A stretch of DNA of 64,000 nt, from the NCBI GenBank assembly GCA_022794255.1, contig JAAWEL010000049.1, forward strand, positions 1-64,000, given 5' to 3'. The notes under the pieces were generated by a model. It was not told the origin of the DNA. It worked only from the letters and a program-made list of their open reading frames with translations, and did not search any database. Positions 52,762 to 61,733 of the stretch are shown piece after piece. Each line of letters begins with the position of its first letter. Position 1 is the first letter of the stretch. The DNA comes from Lachnospiraceae bacterium. Its GTDB lineage: Bacteria; Bacillota; Clostridia; Lachnospirales; Lachnospiraceae. Both the position numbers and the translations under genes were made by a program.

Positions 52762-53461
52762 CTCTCCTCCGTCCTCCAAACAGAATGAATAGCCGAAGAA
52801 GCTGCAAAACGGAGGCAGCTACCGCTGCCACATAGGTAAGAGCCGCTGCCCCTAGCACCTTCTTTGTGTAGCCAACTTCCTGTCCTTTAAGGATCCCTAT
52901 CTCCCCCAAAAGGCTGATAGCCCTTCTGGAAGCGTTAAACTCCACCGGCAGAGTGATTACCTGAAACATAAGAGCCAACACAAACATCCAGATTCCGATC
53001 TGAATAAAGGGAGTGAGGCCAATCACCAGCCCCAGAAGAATCAGAGGCCAGGACAAGGTACTCCCTAAGTTAGCCACCGGCACAAAGGCCGCCCGCAGAC
53101 GAAGAGGCGCATAGCCTACATTGTCCTGGATCGCATGGCCGCACTCATGGGCCGCCACCCCAATGGCAGACACAGAAGTGCTGCCATAGACCGGCTCTGA
53201 TAAATTGACGGTCTTTGTCCGGGGATCATAATGATCCGTAAGCTGGCCTCTCACCGCCTGAACCGTCACATCGTAGATTCCCTGAGAATGGAGAAGCTGT
53301 CTGGCAACCTCCCCTCCCGTCATCCCGGTCTGGCTCCTCACCTGAGAATATTTCTGAAAGGTTCCATTGACCCTTGCCGATGCCCACATGGAAAGCAAGG
53401 CGCCGGCCACCACCAGAAGATATGTGGGATCAAACCCATAGTAACCGCCGTAATAAGGCAT
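52754..53461 (-). CDS. Membrane zinc metallopeptidase (YugP family)
   Basis: This 235-aa protein belongs to the YugP/Zn-peptidase-2 family. It has HEXXH (AAHECGHAIQ), with the stretch FNASRRAI downstream likely supplying a further ligand, and three or four membrane segments (near 7-26, 130-165, 205-230). Substrates are unknown. GGAGC precedes the ATG; a TTG two codons earlier is possible. It is placed between fmt and rsmB, as in many Firmicutes. It overlaps rsmB by 8 bp. Confidence 0.9.
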   Translation of the reverse strand: MPYYGGYYGFDPTYLLVVAGALLSMWASARVNGTFQKYSQVRSQTGMTGGEVARQLLHSQGIYDVTVQAVRGQLTDHYDPRTKTVNLSEPVYGSTSVSAIGVAAHECGHAIQDNVGYAPLRLRAAFVPVANLGSTLSWPLILLGLVIGLTPFIQIGIWMFVLALMFQVITLPVEFNASRRAISLLGEIGILKGQEVGYTKKVLGAAALTYVAAVAASVLQLLRLFILFGGRRRDD

Positions 53462-53467
53462 TCTCAA

Positions 53468-54427
53468 TCAGCTCCTTTCCAAACACACGCCTTCCTGCAC
53501 TGTAAATCCCCGCAGAAAGGCTGCTGTATCCATCCGCTTCTTTCCCTCAAGCTGCAGGCTGGTAATATTTAAAATCCCATTGCCGGTCTGAACCTTCAGT
53601 CCAGCCTCTGTGGCTGAGAGTATCTGGCCGCAGATGCTCTCCTCTCCATTTCCCAGGTTCTTTCTGGTCTCTGCCGGCAAAACCTCTGCCTCCCACAGCT
53701 TCAGCATCCTGCCATTCAGCCAGGTATAAGCGCTGGGCCAGGGATTCAGTCCACGAATCAGACGCTCAATGGCCTCCCCGTCCATGGTCCAGTCCACCTC
53801 ACCTAAAGATTTAGGGATCTTTTTAACATAGGTAGCCTCCTGATGATTCTGAGGCGTTCTCACCAAAGTCCCTTTTTCCAGCCCATCCAGAGTGGAGAGA
53901 ATTAACTCTCCTCCTAAAAGGCTTAAACGGTCAAACAGGCTTCCTCCCGTCTCCTTTTCATCCAAAGTGATCTCCCGTTTCTCTAACATGTCGCCTGTAT
54001 CCATTCCCTCGTCCATCAGCATAGTGGTAAGGCCGGTTTTTTTGTCTCCATTGATCACCGCCCACTGGATCGGGGCCGCCCCCCGGTACTTGGGAAGCAG
54101 GGAAGCATGGATATTGACACAACCATACCGGGGCACGGAAAGAAGCTCTTTTGGCAGAATCTGCCCAAAGGCAATCACCACCATCACATCCGGACGTAAC
54201 GCTCGCATTTCCTCAATAAAAGAGGCTTCCCTGGCCCGAAGCGGCTGGTAAACCGAAATATTATGTTTAAGCGCCGTCTCTTTTACCGGTGACATCTGTA
54301 TCTCCTTGCCCCGTCCCTTCGGCTTATCCGGCTGAGTCACCACAGCCACCACCTGATGGCAGGAGCCAGTCAAAGTCTCAAGCACCGGGACGGAAAAATC
54401 AGGAGTTCCCATAAATACAATTCTCAT
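53468..54427 (-). CDS. fmt: Methionyl-tRNA formyltransferase
   Basis: It formylates initiator Met-tRNA. The 319-aa protein starts MRIVFMGTPDFSVPVLETL, with the catalytic block NIHASLLPKYRGAAPIQWA (Asn-His...Asp, with Asp in DEGMDTGDML) and the C-terminal OB-like domain. Its start overlaps the def stop by 4 bp, pairing addition and removal of the formyl group. Confidence 0.97.
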   Translation of the reverse strand: MRIVFMGTPDFSVPVLETLTGSCHQVVAVVTQPDKPKGRGKEIQMSPVKETALKHNISVYQPLRAREASFIEEMRALRPDVMVVIAFGQILPKELLSVPRYGCVNIHASLLPKYRGAAPIQWAVINGDKKTGLTTMLMDEGMDTGDMLEKREITLDEKETGGSLFDRLSLLGGELILSTLDGLEKGTLVRTPQNHQEATYVKKIPKSLGEVDWTMDGEAIERLIRGLNPWPSAYTWLNGRMLKLWEAEVLPAETRKNLGNGEESICGQILSATEAGLKVQTGNGILNITSLQLEGKKRMDTAAFLRGFTVQEGVCLERS

Positions 54428-54903
54428 TCTTCCTCCGACTCCTCCCCATTATCCATCAGCTCACCTTCCACAATATCCACATACAAATCTCCGTGGAGAT
54501 GATCACACTCATGGCAGATGGCCCGGGCCAGAAATTCCTCAGCCTCCAGCTCGAACTCCTGCATATCCTCATCCAATGCCCGCACCTTCACATAGTCAGG
54601 ACGAGTCACTGTGCCATGTTTACCCGGGACACTCAAGCAGCCCTCTGGTCCGGTCTGGCTTCCTCTCTGCTCTAAAATCTCCGGGTTAATCAGCACATAC
54701 TGATTGCCGTCCTCCACATCAATCACCACGATCTGCTTTAAAATCCCCACCTGCGGCGCTGCCAGCCCCACACCGTTTGCCTCATACATTGTCTCAAACA
54801 TGTCCTCAATCAATTGTCTGATCCGGTGGCTCATCTCCTTGACCGCCTTGCACTCTTTCCTTAAAATCTCATCGCCAATCGTCCTGATCTGTCTGATCGC
54901 CAT
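54424..54903 (-). CDS. def: Peptide deformylase
   Basis: It removes the formyl group from nascent proteins. The 159-aa protein has all three motifs: GVGLAAPQ, EGCLS and HECDH, with Cys and two His as metal ligands. The start at 54903 has AAAGGAG upstream; the longer in-frame extension is rejected. Overlaps fmt. Confidence 0.97.
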   Translation of the reverse strand: MAIRQIRTIGDEILRKECKAVKEMSHRIRQLIEDMFETMYEANGVGLAAPQVGILKQIVVIDVEDGNQYVLINPEILEQRGSQTGPEGCLSVPGKHGTVTRPDYVKVRALDEDMQEFELEAEEFLARAICHECDHLHGDLYVDIVEGELMDNGEESEEE

Positions 54904-54987
54904 AACCAATGCTCCTTTTTCCAGGCAAAATATTCCATCCGCCCTGTTTTCCTGTCCTTTTTCTAATTTCTTCAAAAGCTCCCTATA

Positions 54988-57030
54988 TCAGCTGAAATCA
55001 AACTGAATGGTCAGCCGCCTGCAGTCCTCCGTCTCATCCCACCGGTCCTGGACATACTTCCGGATTCTTATTAGTATATCATAATTTCCCTGTTTGATAT
55101 ATAAAATTTTTCTGTAAATATCATTAACTTTATAAACAGGTGCAGGATTTGGCCCGATCACCTCGGTGCAGGAACCAAAATGGCGCACCACCGAATCCCG
55201 GATCCGATCCATCATGTAGCCTGTCAGCGCCTCGTCCTCCCCTGCCACCTGAAGCTTCAGTAAATGACAGGTGGGAGGATAATTCATCATTTTCCGGTAT
55301 CCCATCTCCAGCCGGTAAAAAGTCCTGTAGTCCTGCTCTGCCGCTGTCCGGATCCCGTAGTGCTCCGGAATATAGGTCTGAATCACCGCAATCCCCGGTT
55401 TTTCTCCCCGCCCGGCCCGGCCTGACGCCTGGACTAACAGCTGAAAGGTTCTTTCCGCACATCGAAAATCCGGCGCATACAAAGATACATCTGCCGCCAG
55501 GATCCCCACCAGAGTCACCCCAGGGAAATCATGCCCTTTCACAATCATCTGGGTACCGATCAAAATATCCGCTTTCCCTTTAGAAAAAGCCGAGAGAATC
55601 TTCTCGTGCCCACCCTTTTTGGATGTGGTATCCAGATCCATCCGCAGAATCCTTGCCCCGGGAAAAAGCTGCCTGGCCATCTCCTCCACCTTCTGCGTTC
55701 CAATGCCAAAACCTGCCAGATACTCAGAGCCACAGAAAGGGCAGGCGGTGGGCATCGGGATCCGATAACCGCAGTAATGGCACACCAAAGACCGGTTATT
55801 GTGAAGGGTCAGGGACACGTCACAATGAGGACATTTGATGGCCTTTCCGCAGCTTCTGCAAGACACAAAGCTGGAATATCCCCGCCGGTTCATAAACAGC
55901 ATGATCTGCTCTCCTTTTCCCAGCCGGTCCTTCATCAGTTCCTGAAGCCTTCTGCTGAAAACAGATTTGTTGCCTTCTGCCATCTCTCTGCGCAGATCCA
56001 CCACCTCCGTGGCCGCCAGGACGCTTCCTGTACTTGCCCGGTTCTTTAAGGAAAACAGCTTGTATATTCCGGACTCCGCCTTAGAAAAGGCTTCCAGGGA
56101 TGGGGTGGCAGAACCCAGCACCAGTCCGGCATCGCTCATCTCTGCCAGGTGCTCTGCCACCTCTCTAGCATGATATCGGGGCGCTGACTCGCTTTGATAG
56201 GCCCCCTCATGCTCCTCGTCAATAATAATCAGTCCCAGCCTCTCAAAGGGAGTAAATAGGGCAGAGCGGGCCCCAATCATAATATCTGTCTCGCCTCTTT
56301 TGGCACGCTCAAGCTGGTCATACCGCTCTCCGGCTGACAGCCGGGAATGCATGACACTGATCCGTTCTCCAAATCGTTTGTAAAATCGCATCACCGTCTG
56401 ATAGGTCAGGGCAATCTCCGGAATAAGCAGGATCACCTGCTTCCCCCTTTCCTGCATATGGCGGATCATGGCTATATATACCTCGGTCTTGCCGCTTCCG
56501 GTAATCCCATGAATCAGACAAGGATTGCGGATTCCTTTATCATAATCCTGGCAAAACTCCTCCACAATCCTTTTTTGCTCCTGATTCAGACAAGGCTCTT
56601 CTTTAATACTGCAGGGCCCATGGAAACTCCCGGCCCCTGGCGCTTCTCCCTCCACCATGGACCAGACCACTTTTTTGTTTCTGGCCTTTACCCTTTTCTT
56701 CACAGGAATCACAGTCTTTAAAGCCTGATTCATTGTGGAACCATACTGCTCCTTCATCCACCAGGCTAATTCAATCAGACGGGTATCCACTGTAACGCTT
56801 CCCTCCGCCAGGCTGGTAATCTCCTTGATCCGGGATGGATCAAACTCCGCTTTTTCTGTTATGTCAACTACATAGCCCTTTCGGATACGGTTCCCGGAAC
56901 CAAAAGGAACGCAGACCTGACTTCCAGCCCGAATCTCCTCAAGCATCTTTTGGGGAATCCGGTACTGGAATATCCGATCCACGTTTTCATGTGAAATATC
57001 TATAATAATACTGGCATATTTTACCGCCAT
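54988..57030 (-). CDS. priA: Primosomal protein N' (PriA helicase)
   Basis: A 3'-5' DNA helicase that restarts stalled replication forks. The 680-aa protein has the N-terminal DNA-binding domain (DRIFQYRIP), Walker A GITGSGKTEVY, DEEH in IIDEEHEGAYQ, four Cys pairs of the zinc region (CRSCGKAIKCPHCDVSL and CHYCGYRIPMPTACPFCG), and later helicase motifs (QMIVKGHDFPGVTLV, ASGRAGRG). The start at 57030 has AGGAG upstream. It follows murF by 19 bp. Confidence 0.96.
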   Translation of the reverse strand: MAVKYASIIIDISHENVDRIFQYRIPQKMLEEIRAGSQVCVPFGSGNRIRKGYVVDITEKAEFDPSRIKEITSLAEGSVTVDTRLIELAWWMKEQYGSTMNQALKTVIPVKKRVKARNKKVVWSMVEGEAPGAGSFHGPCSIKEEPCLNQEQKRIVEEFCQDYDKGIRNPCLIHGITGSGKTEVYIAMIRHMQERGKQVILLIPEIALTYQTVMRFYKRFGERISVMHSRLSAGERYDQLERAKRGETDIMIGARSALFTPFERLGLIIIDEEHEGAYQSESAPRYHAREVAEHLAEMSDAGLVLGSATPSLEAFSKAESGIYKLFSLKNRASTGSVLAATEVVDLRREMAEGNKSVFSRRLQELMKDRLGKGEQIMLFMNRRGYSSFVSCRSCGKAIKCPHCDVSLTLHNNRSLVCHYCGYRIPMPTACPFCGSEYLAGFGIGTQKVEEMARQLFPGARILRMDLDTTSKKGGHEKILSAFSKGKADILIGTQMIVKGHDFPGVTLVGILAADVSLYAPDFRCAERTFQLLVQASGRAGRGEKPGIAVIQTYIPEHYGIRTAAEQDYRTFYRLEMGYRKMMNYPPTCHLLKLQVAGEDEALTGYMMDRIRDSVVRHFGSCTEVIGPNPAPVYKVNDIYRKILYIKQGNYDILIRIRKYVQDRWDETEDCRRLTIQFDFS

Positions 57031-57049
57031 ACACACTCCTGTCCTTGAC

Positions 57050-58414
57050 CTAAGCTTCACCCTCTCCGGTCAGACGTTTGGCCACCTTTCCCAGCTTCAT
57101 GCTGTTAGAGCCCTTTAAAAGAACACAGTCTCCTGGAAGCAATATCTCTGTCAGCTTTTCAAAAAGGCCGTCCAGATCCGCCCCGCCAAAATGCAGACAA
57201 AGCGCTCCCCCCTCAATCACCTCTGCAAGCTCTCCCAAAGTAAACACCACATCCACCGGATGCTGTTCTAACCATTCTCCGATCTCCTGATGAAACTTCT
57301 TCGCCGACTGCCCCAGCTCCTTCATGTCTGCCAGCACAGCCACCTTCTTTCCGGCACACTTCATGGACTCCAGCACTTCCAATGCTGCAACCATAGAAAC
57401 CGGACTGGCATTGTAGGTATCATCAATGATTGTCACCCCGTTTTGGACAAAGATTTGCTGCCGTCCCTGAAATCCCTGATACTCCTCCAGCTTCTTTGCC
57501 GCCTCCGCCAAAACCACCCCGTACAGATCCGCAACTGCAAGAGCGGCCATGGCATTGTTTATATTATGACGCCCCAGCACCTTGAGCCTAACCGGAATCC
57601 TTTTGTCTCTGCAGACAGCCGTAAACACAGGGCAGCCTTCTTCCAGACAGATATCCTCGGCCCGGTAAGCACAGTTTTCCCCTGTTCCATAATAAACAGT
57701 GCTGCATCCTGCCCTTGCCCGGGTATTTTTAAGCATCGGATCATCTCCGTTTAGCAGAAGAATCCCCCCGTCCTTTAAGCCATCCTGGATGGTCAGCTTT
57801 TCCTGGTAAATATTTTCCTGACTTCCCAGCTGCTCAATATGGGCAACTCCCACATTCGTAATCAATGCCATATCCACCCGGGCGATCCTTGCGATCACAG
57901 TCAACTCTCCAGGCATACTCATCCCCAGCTCCAAAACACCGATTTCATCCTTTGGCGTTATCTCAGACAAAGTGATGGGCACCCCCACCTGACTGTTTTT
58001 GTTGCCAGGCGTCTTATATACACGAAAACCAGCAGACAAGGCGGCAGCCACCATCTCCCGGGTGGTGGTTTTTCCCACACTTCCCGTGATTCCCACCAAA
58101 GGCAGGGTAAGCCGGTCCCGATAGTAAGAGCCAATCTCCTGCAAAGCCTTTCGGGTATCCTCCACCCGGATCCAGGGATGATCATCTGTCATTTCATCAT
58201 GCTCAGATGTAAGCACTGCCGCTCCACCCGCCTTTAGGGCCTGCCTGATAAACCGGTGAGCATCCACCCGTTCCCCTACTAAGGGCACAAACAGCTCTCC
58301 CCCCTCAATGTCCTTTGAATCAATGCTGATACGCCTTAAAGGCAATGCCTCCTCACCGCACAAAAGCCGGCCGCCCGTAGCCTTTACAATATCCCTTACC
58401 GTCATCTGTTCCAT
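57050..58414 (-). CDS. murF: UDP-MurNAc-tripeptide D-alanyl-D-alanine ligase
   Basis: It adds D-Ala-D-Ala to the tripeptide precursor in peptidoglycan synthesis. The 454-aa protein has the N-terminal UDP-binding domain (ISIDSKDIEGGELFVPL), the P-loop ITGSVGKTTTREM, PGNKNSQVGVPITL and the C-terminal VLADMKELG region. It follows murE by 55 bp, in pathway order. Confidence 0.96.
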   Translation of the reverse strand: MEQMTVRDIVKATGGRLLCGEEALPLRRISIDSKDIEGGELFVPLVGERVDAHRFIRQALKAGGAAVLTSEHDEMTDDHPWIRVEDTRKALQEIGSYYRDRLTLPLVGITGSVGKTTTREMVAAALSAGFRVYKTPGNKNSQVGVPITLSEITPKDEIGVLELGMSMPGELTVIARIARVDMALITNVGVAHIEQLGSQENIYQEKLTIQDGLKDGGILLLNGDDPMLKNTRARAGCSTVYYGTGENCAYRAEDICLEEGCPVFTAVCRDKRIPVRLKVLGRHNINNAMAALAVADLYGVVLAEAAKKLEEYQGFQGRQQIFVQNGVTIIDDTYNASPVSMVAALEVLESMKCAGKKVAVLADMKELGQSAKKFHQEIGEWLEQHPVDVVFTLGELAEVIEGGALCLHFGGADLDGLFEKLTEILLPGDCVLLKGSNSMKLGKVAKRLTGEGEA

Positions 58415-58469
58415 ACTTACTTTCCTTTTCGCCTCTTCCTTCTATCGATTTTCTATCGGCTTTGGATAT

Positions 58470-59954
58470 TCACTGCCTTGTCAAATCCTGCAGGCCAGCC
58501 ACCGCTTCCTGCACCACTGCCCGGTCCAGAAACGGGTATCGCACCCCTGCGATCTCCTGATAATCCTCATGGCCCTTTCCTATGATGGCAATCATATCCC
58601 CCGGACATGCATGGGTTATGCTGTAGACAATGGCATCTCTCCGGTCCGGAATCTCAATAAATTCCCCTCCGGTTTTCTCAATACTTCCCCGGATATCCGC
58701 CATAATGTCCTCCACCCGTTCATATCGGGAATTGTCTGCTGTGATAATGGAAAAATCTGCCATTTTTCCTGCAATCTCCCCCATCGAGTACCGCCGGTCC
58801 TTGGACCGATTTCCCCCACAGCCAAACACACATACCAAACGCTTCGGCCGGTATTCCCGCAGAGTGGATAAAAGACTCTCCATGCTGACTGCATTGTGGG
58901 CATAATCCACAATCACACAGCATTTTTCAGAAGTATAAACAATCTCCATCCGCCCGTCCAGCTTTAAGTGTTCCAGGGCATGACAGAGAGCCTCTTTGTG
59001 TACCCCTGCCCTCAAGCAGACAGCAGATGCCCCAAGGGCATTGCTCACATTAAATCTTCCTGGAATATTGACTCTCACAGGAATCCTGTGATCCCTATCT
59101 GCTTTCCACCAAATTGCAAATTCCAGCCCCACAAAATCCGACTCAGACACATAGTGAACAGCTTCTGCCTTAAACACAGATTTTTCTTCCTGCCCAAAGC
59201 CCTCCCAGGGACATTCTATCCCCTTTATTATCTCCCCGATATGCTCATCCTCCACATTAATCAGGGCAAAACGGCTCTGTTTAAAAATCTGCTTTTTGCA
59301 GTGCAGATACTCTTCAAAATCCTCATGCTCATCCGGCCCGATATGGTCTGGAGATATGTTGGTAAACAAGGCATAGTCAAAGAATATTCCCTCCACCCGG
59401 CACATTTTTAAGGCCTGGGAGGAAACCTCCATGACACAACTGCTGCATCCTGCCTCCACCATGCGGGCAAAATACCGGTGAAGCTCGTAAGATTCCGGCG
59501 TGGTGTTCACCGTAGGATAATGTTCCTCCCCGTAGGACACCCCGTTCGTGCCGATTATCCCGGTTTTTCTCCCTGCTGTTTCCAGAATGGCGCGGATCAT
59601 GTGAGCAGTAGTGGTTTTCCCTTTGGTCCCTGTTACCCCGATCATCAAAAGCTTTCTGGAAGGATGGCCGAACCGGGCTGCCGAGAGAAGAGCTAAAGCC
59701 TCTCTCCCCCGCTTCACCCGAATCACTGTCACCTCCGGCGGCACTGAGATCTCCCGCTCCACCACCAGCACCTTGACCCCTGCCTTTATCACCTGGGGGA
59801 TAAAATCATGGGAATCCACCCTGGATCCTCTTATACAAATAAACACTGCCCCTGGTGCCGCCTTTCTGGAATCGAAAATCACCTCATTCACATCCACCTG
59901 AAGGCTCCCCTGCACCAGCTCATACTCCAACCCATCCAGCCATTCCTTCAACAT
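58470..59954 (-). CDS. murE: UDP-MurNAc-L-Ala-D-Glu amino acid ligase (MurE family)
   Basis: This 494-aa Mur ligase adds the third amino acid of the stem peptide. It has DSRKAAPGAVFICIRG at the N-terminus, the P-loop GVTGTKGKTTTAHM, NTTPES and VDYAHN. The specificity motif that reads D-N-P-R in meso-diaminopimelate enzymes reads DNSR (ITADNSRYE). The Arg that contacts mDAP is kept, so mDAP is still likely, but Pro-to-Ser is unusual. GGAG precedes the ATG. First in the murE-murF-priA chain, 26 bp after fhs. Confidence 0.93.
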   Translation of the reverse strand: MLKEWLDGLEYELVQGSLQVDVNEVIFDSRKAAPGAVFICIRGSRVDSHDFIPQVIKAGVKVLVVEREISVPPEVTVIRVKRGREALALLSAARFGHPSRKLLMIGVTGTKGKTTTAHMIRAILETAGRKTGIIGTNGVSYGEEHYPTVNTTPESYELHRYFARMVEAGCSSCVMEVSSQALKMCRVEGIFFDYALFTNISPDHIGPDEHEDFEEYLHCKKQIFKQSRFALINVEDEHIGEIIKGIECPWEGFGQEEKSVFKAEAVHYVSESDFVGLEFAIWWKADRDHRIPVRVNIPGRFNVSNALGASAVCLRAGVHKEALCHALEHLKLDGRMEIVYTSEKCCVIVDYAHNAVSMESLLSTLREYRPKRLVCVFGCGGNRSKDRRYSMGEIAGKMADFSIITADNSRYERVEDIMADIRGSIEKTGGEFIEIPDRRDAIVYSITHACPGDMIAIIGKGHEDYQEIAGVRYPFLDRAVVQEAVAGLQDLTRQ

Positions 59955-59980
59955 AACATCCGCTCCATCCTTCCATTCTT

Positions 59981-61651
59981 TTAGAAAAGGCCTGTGATCT
60001 TTCCCTCTTCATTCACATCAATCCCGTCTGCCGCCGGTTTTTTTGGAAGCCCCGGCATCGTCATGATCGCTCCTGTGAGCACCACCACAAATCCGGCCCC
60101 TGCCGACACATACACATCCCGCACATTGATGATAAATCCGGAAGGCCTCCCCAGCTTATTCTGGTCATCTGACAGAGAGTACTGAGTCTTGGCCATACAC
60201 ACCGGAAGATTCCCAAATCCCATCTCCTCGATTCTGGCCATAGCCTTGGCGGCCGATGGCGTATAGCTGACCCCGTCCGCCCCGTAAATCTCCGATGCCA
60301 CTGTATACACCTTATCCTTCAGACTCATCTCATCCGGATAAATCGGGTGATAATGGCTCTCCTTGCCGGCAAGAGTATCCAGTACCTTTCTGGCTAAAGC
60401 CTCACCGCCCTCACCGCCTTTTGCCCAGACCTCTGACAAGGCAAACTCACAGCCCCGCTCCTCGCAGAACCGGCGGATAAACTCGTACTCTGCCTGTGTA
60501 TCGCTGGTAAAGGAATTAAGCGTCACCACCACCGGCACTCCGTACTTTTGAATATTCTCGATGTGCTTTTCCAGATTGACAATGCCTCGCTCCAAAGCCT
60601 CCAGGTTTTCACTTCCCAGCTCTGTTTTGGGTACACCACCATTATATTTCAGTGCCCGCACAGTTGCCACCAAAACCACTGCATCCGGCTTTAGTCCCGC
60701 TTTCCGGCACTTAATATCCAAAAACTTTTCTGCTCCTAAATCAGCGCCAAAGCCTGCCTCTGTCACCACTATATCTGCCAGTTTCAGAGCGGTCTTTGTA
60801 GCGCGGACACTGTTACAGCCGTGGGCAATATTGGCAAAAGGTCCCCCGTGAACCAGAGCTCCTGTGTGCTCCAGAGTCTGAATAATATTCGGCTTAATTG
60901 CATCCTTTAAAAGAGCCGCCATGGCCCCCACTGCGTTAAGCCTGGCCGCTGTCACAGGCTCTCCGGCATAATTATAGGCCACAATAATCCGCCCCAGCCG
61001 CTCCTTCAAATCCTTCATGTCATTTGCCAGACACAAGATCGCCATAATCTCTGATGCAACAGTGATCACAAAATGGTCCTCCCGCACCACACCATCTGCC
61101 TTGGCTCCCAGCCCCACCACAATATTTCGCAGTGCCCGGTCATTCATATCCAGGCAGCGTTTCCACAGAACCTGCCTTGTATCGATCTGCAGTGTATTTC
61201 CCTGCTGAATATGGTTGTCAAGAAGAGCCGCCAGCAGATTGTTAGCCGCGGTAATCGCATGGAAATCTCCGGTAAAATGAAGGTTCAGATCCTCCATTGG
61301 CACCACCTGGGCATAACCGCCTCCTGCTGCTCCCCCCTTAATGCCAAAGCAAGGGCCCAGGGAAGGCTCCCGCAAGGCCAGAAGCGTCTTTTTCCCCAGA
61401 CGGCTTAAAGCATCTGCCAGGCCAATGCTTGTGGTAGTCTTTCCCTCTCCTGCCGGAGTGGGATTGATGGCAGTCACTAAAACCAGCTTTCCGTCCGGAT
61501 TCTCCTTAACCCTCTGCCACAGCTCATCTGTAAGCTTTGCCTTGTACTTTCCGTAAAGCTCTAAGTCATCCTCCTGGATGGAATAGGCAGCAGCAACCTC
61601 TTTTATTGGCTTCATCTCAGCTTCCTGCGCAATCTGGATATCGGTTTTCAT
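59981..61651 (-). CDS. fhs: Formate-tetrahydrofolate ligase
   Basis: It makes 10-formyltetrahydrofolate from formate, ATP and tetrahydrofolate; this is an entry of the methyl branch of the Wood-Ljungdahl pathway and a C1 supply. The 556-aa protein has [20 protein letters not shown] (ATP site), [20 protein letters not shown] and [16 protein letters not shown]. The start at 61651 has AAAGGAGGG upstream; a 37-codon extension overlapping ftsK is rejected. It lies 82 bp after ftsK/spoIIIE. Confidence 0.97.
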   Translation of the reverse strand: MKTDIQIAQEAEMKPIKEVAAAYSIQEDDLELYGKYKAKLTDELWQRVKENPDGKLVLVTAINPTPAGEGKTTTSIGLADALSRLGKKTLLALREPSLGPCFGIKGGAAGGGYAQVVPMEDLNLHFTGDFHAITAANNLLAALLDNHIQQGNTLQIDTRQVLWKRCLDMNDRALRNIVVGLGAKADGVVREDHFVITVASEIMAILCLANDMKDLKERLGRIIVAYNYAGEPVTAARLNAVGAMAALLKDAIKPNIIQTLEHTGALVHGGPFANIAHGCNSVRATKTALKLADIVVTEAGFGADLGAEKFLDIKCRKAGLKPDAVVLVATVRALKYNGGVPKTELGSENLEALERGIVNLEKHIENIQKYGVPVVVTLNSFTSDTQAEYEFIRRFCEERGCEFALSEVWAKGGEGGEALARKVLDTLAGKESHYHPIYPDEMSLKDKVYTVASEIYGADGVSYTPSAAKAMARIEEMGFGNLPVCMAKTQYSLSDDQNKLGRPSGFIINVRDVYVSAGAGFVVVLTGAIMTMPGLPKKPAADGIDVNEEGKITGLF

Positions 61652-61733
61652 GTTCTCAAGCCCTCCTTTTATATTGTCCTGTACTTTGGAACTCTTTGTT
61701 TTAGCTTCACACTTTTGTGCGGCGTGGAAAAAG

